From: an uncultured Bacteroidia bacterium | GTDB lineage: Bacteria > Bacteroidota > Bacteroidia > Bacteroidales > ML635J-15 | DNA: 64,000 bases | Direction: 5' to 3' | Assembly: GCA_902776565.1 (NCBI GenBank) | Contig: CACYQN010000004.1 | Location: 62,001 to 126,000 of the forward strand | Shown: positions 52,943 through 59,472 of the stretch, one piece after another | Numbering within the stretch: the first letter of the stretch is position 1 | How the letters are laid out: the number at the start of each line of letters is the position of its first letter | The notes under the pieces: generated by a model | Told to the model about the DNA's origin: nothing | Database searches by the model: none | The model's input: only the letters and a program-made list of their open reading frames with translations | Made by a program: the position numbers and the translations under genes

Positions 52943-54763
52943 ATGAAGATACGATTTCTATTCGCACTCGTCGCGCTGACAGCAACAATCGCAGCTACGG
53001 CACAGGAATACACTCAGGAGAAAATCCTCTACAAGAACGGCAACACCAAGGAGGAGGGCACGATGTACCTTGGACTGCGTTTTGGCACCTGGACATTCTA
53101 CAGTCCAGAAGGAAAGGTCGCTGCGAAGATAGACTTTTACAAGGATATGCTCCACGGTGAGAACACTACTTTCTACGACAATGGCAACAAGCACGAGATG
53201 TACAACTATCGCGCCAACAGCCGCCACGGAGCCTGCGAGGAATACTACGAGAACGGCAAGCCGAAAATGAAAGGCTTCTACAAGACCAATGTCCGCGATA
53301 GCGTATGGCAGTTGTTCTACGACAACGGAAATCAGCAGTCGGAAGTAGTTTACAAGGATGGTAAAATTATAAGTATCAACAAGTTCTATACTCGCGACGG
53401 CAAGCAGACTGTTACGGCTGGCAACGGCTCGATGATTAACTACTACGACAGCGGGGCCAAGAATTCCGAAGGGAACATCAAGAATGGCGTAGAGGATGGC
53501 AAATGGACCTACTACCACGAAAACGGCAAGAAAAAATCGGAAGGTTCCTTTGCTTCGGGCGAACGTGTAGGCGAATGGAAGGAATGGTACGACAACGGTC
53601 AGCTAAAGACCGAAATCAACTACGAGAACGGTCTAAACACTTTCTGGACTCGCACCGGCACAAAGGAAATGGAGGGCATAATGTCAGACGGCAAGCGCGA
53701 CAAGACATGGACTTACTGGTATCGCTCTGGCAAGGTTCGCAGTGTCAACAACTATAAGATGGACGTGCGCGACGGCTTGCAGACCAAATACTTTGAGAAC
53801 GGACAGAAAGAGTCGGAAATGACTTACGTTGACGGAAAGCTCAATGGTGAAGCACACTTCTGGCTCGAAAACGGTCAGCCCGACATCGACGGCAACTTCA
53901 AGGACGACCTGCAGGAAGGCCTTTGGACATACTGGCGCAAGGATGGTCAGAAGGGCAACGAAGGAAAATACTCGAAAGGCAAGATGGATGGTCGCTGGAC
54001 ATACTGGTATTCAAACGGTCAAGTGTGGAAGCAAGTTGACTATACCGCAGGAATCCGCACTGGCGCGTGGCTCATCTTCTTCGAGAACGGACAGAGATTT
54101 CGCGAAGGTCAGTATGAAAACGACGAGGAAACTGGTCTGTGGACCGAATGGAACGAGGACGGCGTGATGGTTCTCCGTGGCAACTACAAGAACGGCATCA
54201 TGGAAGGCAAGTGGGAGGCTTGGCACGACAACGGCAACAAGAAGTCGGTGGTTGAATACAGCAACGGTCTGCTTTGCGGGCGAAACGACTTCTGGTTCGA
54301 GAACGGAAGACCGCAGTTCGAGGAGACATACAAGATTACCGATTCGAAGAATGGCGAAGGAAAGACCTCGGTGCTGAATGGCACCTATAAAAACTACAAC
54401 ATCCGTGGCGTCGAGATGATTAGCGGAACCTACAATATGGGCAAGCGCAACGGAAAATTTACCTATCGCAACGCCAACGGCGGTGTAATAAAGGTTGAAT
54501 ATTACAAAAACGACAAGCCCGATGGCAAGTGGCAGGAGTTTTACGACTTCGGAGGCCTGCAGACCGAAACCACCTATCGCGATGGTATGAAGGAAGGCAA
54601 GTTCACTCGCTACGACCAGCGTGGCAACATAACTTTCCAGTCGAAGTTCCTCGGCAACCGTCAGGTTGAAATAATTGTCGATGACAATCCGAATCTACCG
54701 CAGAACAAGCAGAAAGCGGGGCAGGGGAATCAGCAGAACACGAGAAGCGGAGGATATAGGTAG
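52943..54763 (+). CDS. secreted MORN/YwqK-type repeat protein
   Basis: 606 aa from the ATG at 52943 (MKIRFLFALVALTATIAATAQ signal peptide). Almost the whole mature chain consists of about 22-24-residue repeats of the form G.W.YWY.NGQ....Y.NG...G, for example DKTWTYWYRSGKVRSVNNY, GRWTYWYSNGQVWKQVDY, GKWEAWHDNGNKKSVVEY, about 20 copies. This is the MORN-like pattern annotated as YwqK-family antitoxin repeats; no toxin partner is visible and a toxin-antitoxin role should not be assumed. The last 35 residues (NKQKAGQGNQQNTRSGGYR) are low-complexity. Likely periplasmic or exported. Confidence 0.88.
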   Translation: MKIRFLFALVALTATIAATAQEYTQEKILYKNGNTKEEGTMYLGLRFGTWTFYSPEGKVAAKIDFYKDMLHGENTTFYDNGNKHEMYNYRANSRHGACEEYYENGKPKMKGFYKTNVRDSVWQLFYDNGNQQSEVVYKDGKIISINKFYTRDGKQTVTAGNGSMINYYDSGAKNSEGNIKNGVEDGKWTYYHENGKKKSEGSFASGERVGEWKEWYDNGQLKTEINYENGLNTFWTRTGTKEMEGIMSDGKRDKTWTYWYRSGKVRSVNNYKMDVRDGLQTKYFENGQKESEMTYVDGKLNGEAHFWLENGQPDIDGNFKDDLQEGLWTYWRKDGQKGNEGKYSKGKMDGRWTYWYSNGQVWKQVDYTAGIRTGAWLIFFENGQRFREGQYENDEETGLWTEWNEDGVMVLRGNYKNGIMEGKWEAWHDNGNKKSVVEYSNGLLCGRNDFWFENGRPQFEETYKITDSKNGEGKTSVLNGTYKNYNIRGVEMISGTYNMGKRNGKFTYRNANGGVIKVEYYKNDKPDGKWQEFYDFGGLQTETTYRDGMKEGKFTRYDQRGNITFQSKFLGNRQVEIIVDDNPNLPQNKQKAGQGNQQNTRSGGYR

Positions 54764-54771
54764 GGTTTTAT

Positions 54772-54955
54772 GGGCTGACGCCCGTTTGAATGGCTACGCC
54801 GTTTGAAGGTTTCTAGGTTTCTTGGGCTGACGCCCGTTTGAATGCCTTCGGCGTTTCTGAGTTTCAGGTTCAAGAGTTCAAAAGTTGTAGCGGCGCAATG
54901 CTTTGCGCCCGTTGAATTAGGTTAATGGCTACGCCCGTTTGAAGGTTTCTGAGTT
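54772..54955. repeat. cluster of GGC-N-GCC mini-hairpin repeats
   Basis: GGGCTGACGCCCGTTTGAATG occurs at 54772-54792 and again at 54824-54844, 52 bp apart (each written unit is one 21-bp repeat, here named by its first 12 bases GGGCTGACGCCC). Between and after them are GGCTACGCC, GCCTTCGGC, and GGCTACGCCC units, each followed by GTTT. A perfect GGCGCAA/TTGCGCC palindrome lies at 54892-54909. Similar units recur at 56733-56850. Confidence 0.7.
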
Positions 54956-55012
54956 GAATAATGTTGATAGATAAGTACAAAATAGTAAATTAGTTTGAAT
55001 AAAATAATAGAT

Positions 55013-55393
55013 ATGAATTTGTTATTTGCGATTACATTATTGTTGGGGTCGTTTTCTGTAACCGGCTTGCAAATTGAACAAAATACCGATTTCGGAATAG
55101 TGGCAGTTGAAAGTGCTGATGAATATGCAGCTTTGCAGGGAGTATGGGAGTTGAAGTTGTCGGATGGGATTTTGCGTGTAACTGTGCAAAAGACTTATAT
55201 GACAATAGAGAAAGGACGAAATGTTGTTGCTCAAGGTAATTTCACACTCATCAACGGGACATATATAGGTTTTGGTTCGTGCAGGGCGGTAAAGAGTCCT
55301 AGCGAGTACAACAGGCTGTTCAATGTGGCACCATTGACTTTTGAGGACGGTGCGTTTGTATGGAATGGAAAAAGGTTTAGGAAAATAAGGTAA
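55013..55393 (+). CDS. small secreted protein, unknown function
   Basis: 126 aa from the ATG at 55013. Hydrophobic N terminus (MNLLFAITLLLGSFSVTG) followed by a lipocalin-like fragment: YAALQGVWELKLSDGILRVTV, AQGNFTLINGTYIGFGSCR, FEDGAFVWNGKRFRKIR. The pattern of 'GxWxL...I..G' strands suggests a small beta-barrel, but I cannot name a family. AT-rich compared with its neighbours. Ends 2 bp before the convergent kinase stop. Confidence 0.7.
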   Translation: MNLLFAITLLLGSFSVTGLQIEQNTDFGIVAVESADEYAALQGVWELKLSDGILRVTVQKTYMTIEKGRNVVAQGNFTLINGTYIGFGSCRAVKSPSEYNRLFNVAPLTFEDGAFVWNGKRFRKIR

Positions 55394-55395
55394 AT

Positions 55396-56685
55396 CTATT
55401 CGCGAACCATCTCCACTTTCATATAATTCGCTCGCAAATATTCTTCATAGACTTTTTCTTCCACAGCCTTGAGCATTTCGAGTTTGCTTGCGAAATTCCT
55501 GTCTGATTCTGGAACTCTTGACAACAATAGTTTTAGCGGATATTCGCCACGATGCATCATCATCTCGGTTTGCATATTCTGGTATGTCTGCCAGTCATCG
55601 GATGTAAGTTGAGTTCTATTAGCGAGGAACTTGTCAATTTTTGCACAAACCGACTTGGCGTATGCACGGACAGCATCCTGCAATTCAAGCATTTGGTTTG
55701 CAGACTCGGCTTCGGCATTTCCGATTTGTTTCATCGAGTCGATTTCGTGTGCGTAGGTATCGGCAAGATGTTTCAAGGAATCTATTTCGGCAGACTGTTG
55801 CTCTACCATCTGCATCGTTACCGTATCCTGTTGAATGACAATTTCTTGGCTGATTCGCTGTGGCAATCTTACGAAAAGAATGGTTGACAATGCAACGATG
55901 ATTAATACCAATATGGCAATAGCAATACTGCGCGACTTTTTGCTTTGTATGCTGAGTTTCACATCATTTGCCGAAATGTATCGTTTGCTTGTCTGTACTT
56001 TGCTGCACCGCATTGCTATGCGTTTAAGTTTGCGTGAGCAGTTTGGCAGATTGCCGATAAGTATTCCAAGCGCGTATATGTCGGCACGATTGTCGATTAG
56101 GCCTGTTTTCTGTTGTTCGGGCGAAGCGTAGCCGGAAGTACCTGCTGGGTCTTTGAGTATGGCGTAGTCGTCGCGGTCGGCGAGTCCGAAATCGATTAGC
56201 TTGATGTGGTGTCCGTTGCGTGTGACGAGAATGTTTGCAGGCTTTATGTCGCGGTGGATAATTTGCTGTTCGTGAATATATTGCAGTGCATCGCAGAGTT
56301 CGCAGACAAGCGTTTCGGTTTCTGCCTTGGTGACATCTTGCTGCTCAAAGAATTCTTTCCAATTCCAACCGTCAATGTACTCCTGCACTATGCAAATACC
56401 CAATCCGGGAACATCTTCGATGCCGTAAGTCCTTGCAATGTTTTGGTGCGAAAGCAGATACGACACTTCAAATTCCTTTTGGATTAGATTCTTGAACTTC
56501 TGGTTTTCGCTTTCTTTTTCAGTAAGGCGTTTCAGTATGTGCCAGCGACCATAGCGTTTTGCCTTATATACTTCGGTGTAGCCGTTTTTCGAGGCGTGAA
56601 GCAACTGTATCTCGGAAAACTTTTCCGATACATTTATGTTGCTGTCGTCTGAGAAGAAGCCTGAATTCTTGTCGCTGTCAAACAT
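55396..56685 (-). CDS. membrane-anchored Ser/Thr protein kinase
   Basis: 429 aa. Hanks-type kinase domain in residues about 20-245: a degenerate glycine loop (LLHASKNGYTEVYKAKRYG), Lys in WHILKRL, catalytic HRDIKPANIL, DFGLAD, activation segment DPAGTSGYASPEQ and RADIYALGILIGNLP. A transmembrane helix (about 255-277) and a Gln/Glu-rich coiled coil (QQSAEIDSLKHLADTYAHEI, EIDSMKQIGNAEAESANQML) follow. No PASTA sensor domain is present. A -7 box TATCTTTG (+56703-56710) lies 17 bp upstream. Substrates unknown. Confidence 0.92.
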   Translation of the reverse strand: MFDSDKNSGFFSDDSNINVSEKFSEIQLLHASKNGYTEVYKAKRYGRWHILKRLTEKESENQKFKNLIQKEFEVSYLLSHQNIARTYGIEDVPGLGICIVQEYIDGWNWKEFFEQQDVTKAETETLVCELCDALQYIHEQQIIHRDIKPANILVTRNGHHIKLIDFGLADRDDYAILKDPAGTSGYASPEQQKTGLIDNRADIYALGILIGNLPNCSRKLKRIAMRCSKVQTSKRYISANDVKLSIQSKKSRSIAIAILVLIIVALSTILFVRLPQRISQEIVIQQDTVTMQMVEQQSAEIDSLKHLADTYAHEIDSMKQIGNAEAESANQMLELQDAVRAYAKSVCAKIDKFLANRTQLTSDDWQTYQNMQTEMMMHRGEYPLKLLLSRVPESDRNFASKLEMLKAVEEKVYEEYLRANYMKVEMVRE

Positions 56686-56702
56686 TGGGTGAATATTTGG
56701 GA

Positions 56703-56710
56703 CAAAGATA
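56703..56710 (-). promoter_or_regulatory. -7 box of the kinase gene
   Basis: Minus-strand TATCTTTG, full match to TAnnTTTG; leader of about 10 nt. Confidence 0.5.
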
Positions 56711-56732
56711 ACAGGTTTTTCTTGGTTTCTTG

Positions 56733-56850
56733 GCTACGCCGTTTGAAAAGTTTCTATGGCTAACGCCGTTTCTGAGTTTTCCGCCCCCTGAGCGTCAGTC
56801 GAAGGGAAGGTTTTGGGAGGTCTAAGGCTATGCCGTTTCTAGCGATGAGT
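56733..56850. repeat. mixed dispersed repeats
   Basis: GGCTACGCCGTTTGAA, GGCTAACGCCGTTTCTGAG, CCCCTGAGCGTCAGTCGAAGGG and GGCTATGCCGTTTC units packed together in the gap between the kinase and the regulator-like gene; same families as 54772-54955 and 23168-23213. Confidence 0.65.
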
Positions 56851-56868
56851 TAATGGACAAAAAGGCTA

Positions 56869-56937
56869 ACAGGCTTGCAGTCTTACAGTCTGCCAGACCA
56901 ATTTTCTGTGCGACTGTCAGACTTTTTAGCCTTTTTT
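56869..56937 (-). terminator. long imperfect hairpin at the end of the regulator-like gene
   Basis: Minus strand: AAAAGGCTAA (including the stop codon) and AGTCTGACAGTC pair with GACTGTAAGACT and TTAGCCTTTTTG across a loop of about 20 nt. Ends in T5. The distal arm contains the 16-bp repeat also found at 14520-14535. Confidence 0.6.
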
Positions 56938-57504
56938 CTTCACAAGTTCAATTTTTGTTAGCCCCGACTTGTACCCTGCAACATAGTTCGGCAGAGCACT
57001 GCTTCCGCCATTGCATACTCTCTGTACTTTGTTCATATACAGCGGATGGTTAAGAGTAAACCCCGATGCCGAGAATGTGTCGCCAACTCCGAGAGTGCCA
57101 TTCTGTGCTACGGTCACTTCAAATCGTCCATTGCCTAAGTATTTTGCTTCATATACCCTGTCGGGGCTCCACTCAAAATGAACAATGTCATCGTTTGTGA
57201 GGTCCGATGTGATTATGCTGTCGTCTGCAATGAAATCCGATTCGGACATATCCTGGCAGAAGTCATTCCAACCCTTGTATCCGAGGTAGCGCGACAAAAT
57301 ACATAGTGTCGTTCTGCTTGGCGTTCCGTTTTTAGGAATATATCCGAAAAAGCGTTTCAGTGTGCTTGAACTGAGGTCTTCATCTGTCTCGATTTTTACT
57401 TGTGCCGACAGGTAGTTGAAGTCGGTAGGCGACTCCATTGTTCGGTTTACCTTTTCGGTGACTTCGTTGCGCAATTTGTCGTAATACGATTCAATATCCT
57501 GCAT
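56926..57504 (-). CDS. putative regulator-like protein, unknown family
   Basis: 192 aa from the ATG at 57502-57504 (MQDIESYYDKLRNEVTEKV). Residues about 35-85 contain LSSSTLKRFFGYIPKNG and LCILSRYLGYKGWNDFC, a helical pattern that recurs at the N terminus of many Bacteroidetes proteins and looks DNA-binding. The C-terminal half (VHFEWSPDRVYEAKYLGNGRF, VAQNGTLGVGDTFSASGF) is a beta-rich domain. No signal peptide. Just upstream of its promoter lie four 10-bp phased repeats that also occur upstream of the FISUMP lipoprotein gene. DNA binding is an inference. Confidence 0.72.
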   Translation of the reverse strand: MQDIESYYDKLRNEVTEKVNRTMESPTDFNYLSAQVKIETDEDLSSSTLKRFFGYIPKNGTPSRTTLCILSRYLGYKGWNDFCQDMSESDFIADDSIITSDLTNDDIVHFEWSPDRVYEAKYLGNGRFEVTVAQNGTLGVGDTFSASGFTLNHPLYMNKVQRVCNGGSSALPNYVAGYKSGLTKIELVKKKG

Positions 57505-57524
57505 ATAAATATGGTTTTGTGGCG

Positions 57525-57558
57525 CAAAAATAATCAAAAATCATATCGTTGGCTGCAA
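57525..57558 (-). promoter_or_regulatory. Bacteroidetes promoter of the regulator-like gene
   Basis: Minus strand TTG (+57556-57558), 23-bp spacer, TATTTTTG (+57525-57532). Confidence 0.55.
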
Positions 57559-57568
57559 TCAGTTTAGT

Positions 57569-57608
57569 TTGGTACAAAATGAACCAACTTGAAACAACTT
57601 GATAAAAA
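57569..57608. promoter_or_regulatory. 10-bp phased direct repeats, array A
   Basis: Four consecutive 10-bp units: TTGGTACAAA, ATGAACCAAC, TTGAAACAAC, TTGATAAAAA. Located just upstream of the -33 of the regulator-like gene. Same consensus (TTGnnACAAC) and period as array B at 59361-59420. Confidence 0.65.
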
Positions 57609-57616
57609 ATCAGAGA

Positions 57617-58825
57617 TTAACCTCGTTCAAAACCGTGTTTTAGAAAATGTCGCAGATGCAGATGTGCAATTCCGTCCTCGTTGCTGTACCTTACTAGCGG
57701 AGACATTGAAATTACATATTTGGGATAATTGTCGCGGATTGCCTTAAGATTGCCGAATTCGCGCTGCCGTGTTTCTTCGTTAACAATCAGATATGCAACC
57801 TGAACGTATGCTCGTTCTCCGTTTGGTTTTGAACAGACAAAATCAATTTCTCCGGCTTGCAACTGTCCGACATACACACCATATCCCATACGCACAAGTT
57901 GCTGATATACTATATTTTCAAGTACTTTTTCTATGTCGCTGCTGCGAGAGCCACCAATAACGGAGTTGCGTATTCCATTGTCCTCGAAGTAATATTTTTC
58001 GTTGCTTTCAAATATGCGCTTTCCGTGCAGATCGTAACGGTTAACTTTGTGCAACAAGTAGGCTTCCGCAAGCATATCCAGATAGTTGATAATAACCGAC
58101 GGCGATATTGATTCTCCAATCGTTTTCATATATTTGCTGATATTGGTGGCAGAAATTAGCTTGCCTATGTTGTCAGCTATAAATTTTACTAATTTGTCAA
58201 GAAAATTTACATTTCGTATTTGGTTGCGCATTACAACATCCTTCAGCAGAGTTGTGCTATAAATATCTTTGAGGTACTGTGGAGTATTGTTTGCGTCAAG
58301 ACCAATGTTCACCAGTCCTGGCATTCCACCGTATTCGATATAGCTTGCCAGTGACTCATCGTTGTCGGCTAACTGATGGAATTTAAGGAACTCGGAATAG
58401 TCAAGTGGCTGGACATAAATTTCCTTGTAGCGTCCGCCTATCAGTGTGGTGAGCTCGCTGCTTAACATTTTTGCATTGCTTCCTGTAACAATGACTTCCG
58501 TATTTGGGGTGGAATAATAGCTGCGCAACGAACGTTCAAATCCGGCGATGTCCTGAACTTCGTCAATCAGTATAAAGTTTTTCTGCCCTTTTTGCAATTT
58601 ATTATCAATGTATTCATTCAATTCTTTGTAGCTCGAAAGACCGTCAAATTCATGTTTTTCCTTGTCGATATATATTACATTTCCTTCATTCGACATTTTT
58701 TCGCACCACTGCTTTAGCAGACAGCTTTTACCAACACGTCGCTGACCAGTAAGCACAATAATAAGGTCTTTTCCCATCCATTGACGGATAATATTCAAAT
58801 ACCGTTCTCTCTCAATTATTTCCAT
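57617..58825 (-). CDS. AAA ATPase with DUF4143 domain
   Basis: 402 aa. N-terminal AAA_14 ATPase: Walker A LTGQRRVGKSCLLKQW, Walker B NFILIDEVQDI, then sensor VIVTGSNAKMLSSEL and GRYKEIYVQPLDYSEFL. C-terminal DUF4143 domain: YYFEDNGIRNSVIGG and NIVYQQLVRMGYGVYVGQLQAGEIDFVCSKPNGERAYVQV (split) with a nuclease-like E-x-D-F-V core. This family is widespread in Bacteroidetes and archaea and has no established function. Three 40-bp-spaced palindromes overlap its promoter. Confidence 0.92.
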   Translation of the reverse strand: MEIIERERYLNIIRQWMGKDLIIVLTGQRRVGKSCLLKQWCEKMSNEGNVIYIDKEKHEFDGLSSYKELNEYIDNKLQKGQKNFILIDEVQDIAGFERSLRSYYSTPNTEVIVTGSNAKMLSSELTTLIGGRYKEIYVQPLDYSEFLKFHQLADNDESLASYIEYGGMPGLVNIGLDANNTPQYLKDIYSTTLLKDVVMRNQIRNVNFLDKLVKFIADNIGKLISATNISKYMKTIGESISPSVIINYLDMLAEAYLLHKVNRYDLHGKRIFESNEKYYFEDNGIRNSVIGGSRSSDIEKVLENIVYQQLVRMGYGVYVGQLQAGEIDFVCSKPNGERAYVQVAYLIVNEETRQREFGNLKAIRDNYPKYVISMSPLVRYSNEDGIAHLHLRHFLKHGFERG

Positions 58826-58850
58826 AAAAAATCATTATTGTATCTGGGCA

Positions 58851-58858
58851 CAAAGATA
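58851..58858 (-). promoter_or_regulatory. -7 box of the DUF4143 ATPase gene
   Basis: Minus-strand TATCTTTG, full match to TAnnTTTG, 25 bp before the ATG; the first iteron begins 5 bp upstream of it. Confidence 0.6.
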
Positions 58859-58863
58859 AATAA

Positions 58864-58970
58864 AATTTGTTAAATATAATTAATAAAACTGTAAAAGATA
58901 TACAATTTGTTAAGTATAGTTAACAAAACTAATATTTATAATAGATTTGTGAAGTATAGTTTATAAAAAT
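58864..58970. promoter_or_regulatory. three palindromic iterons with exact 40-bp spacing
   Basis: Copies start at 58864, 58904 and 58944, each 27 bp. The middle one is a perfect TTTGTTAA / GTATAG / TTAACAAA palindrome; the other two differ at a few positions. The first lies between the -7 and expected -33 of the ATPase gene, so binding there would block transcription. Confidence 0.75.
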
Positions 58971-59075
58971 ATACATGAATCAACAAACTGCTATCCTTTC
59001 TTTTGTTTGCTAAATATGCAAAGATTTCCCCCCAACATTTTCTTCTTATTCATATATAGGTATTAAAAAAATCTT

Positions 59076-59083
59076 TATATTTG
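59076..59083 (+). promoter_or_regulatory. -7 box upstream of the candidate ncRNA
   Basis: TATATTTG, full match to TAnnTTTG; transcription would start near 59090. Confidence 0.55.
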
Positions 59084-59087
59084 TCCC

Positions 59088-59297
59088 GTCAAATGGCAGT
59101 TGCTGTTCGACAGACATATTTGATTAACGAAGCGTTTATGCTCGTTCTTGTAAGTGAAAACCTGAGAAATTTTCAACAGAGGCAAGAGAGTGTAAAGGTT
59201 TGCGCATATAGCGTGGACTGTTTGCAATTTCTTCCTCACAGGTAATCTCAGGACCTTCACTTAGAGAAGTGGTATATCAGCGCCACGCTTCTTTTGT
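59088..59297 (+). ncRNA. candidate structured small RNA, about 200 nt (possibly 6S-like)
   Basis: Own -7 box at 59076-59083 and no open frame. Pairings seen: TGGC (59094-59097) and GCTG (59102-59105) with CAGC-GCCA (59278-59285) as a closing stem; AACG-AGC (59126-59133, one bulged A) with GCT-CGTT (59140-59146); AAGTGAA (59152-59158) with TTCACTT (59256-59262) and CCTGAGA (59161-59167) with TCTCAGG (59246-59252). AGCGTGG (59210-59216) can alternatively pair with CCACGCT (59283-59289), which is followed by TTCTTTT. Length, promoter and long interrupted hairpin recall 6S RNA, but I cannot confirm the family. SRP, tmRNA and RNase P signatures are absent. Confidence 0.45.
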
Positions 59298-59360
59298 ATA
59301 ACTATCCGTTGGGTGCTGTCGGGTGCAAAAATAACTTACAAAACCGTCCGCAGATGGCTC

Positions 59361-59420
59361 TTGATACAACAAAAATAATCTTGACACAACTTGAACCATT
59401 TTGGTACAACTTGAACGAAC
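59361..59420. promoter_or_regulatory. 10-bp phased direct repeats, array B
   Basis: In register at 59361, 59381, 59391, 59401 and 59411: TTGATACAAC, TTGACACAAC, TTGAACCATT, TTGGTACAAC, TTGAACGAAC; the unit at 59371 is degenerate. It ends 19 bp upstream of the -7 box of the FISUMP lipoprotein gene, an activator-like position. Confidence 0.7.
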
Positions 59421-59439
59421 AAAGTGTGTATTAAGGATT

Positions 59440-59447
59440 TATCTTTG
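59440..59447 (+). promoter_or_regulatory. -7 box of the FISUMP-type lipoprotein gene
   Basis: TATCTTTG, full match to TAnnTTTG, 25 bp before the ATG at 59473. Confidence 0.6.
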
Positions 59448-59472
59448 CAAAATATTTATTAATAAAAGTAAT

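Noticed and set aside
52943..54763. Toxin-antitoxin system suggested by the YwqK-type repeats
   Set aside because: The name is an annotation tradition; there is a signal peptide and no adjacent toxin.
59161..59167. CTGAGA in the ncRNA candidate, as in TPP riboswitches
   Set aside because: The other conserved TPP segments are missing and the downstream gene has its own promoter.
58864..59420. CRISPR-like regular repeats
   Set aside because: Either too few and palindromic (40-bp iterons, spacers only 13 bp) or without spacers (10-bp phased units); no cas genes.
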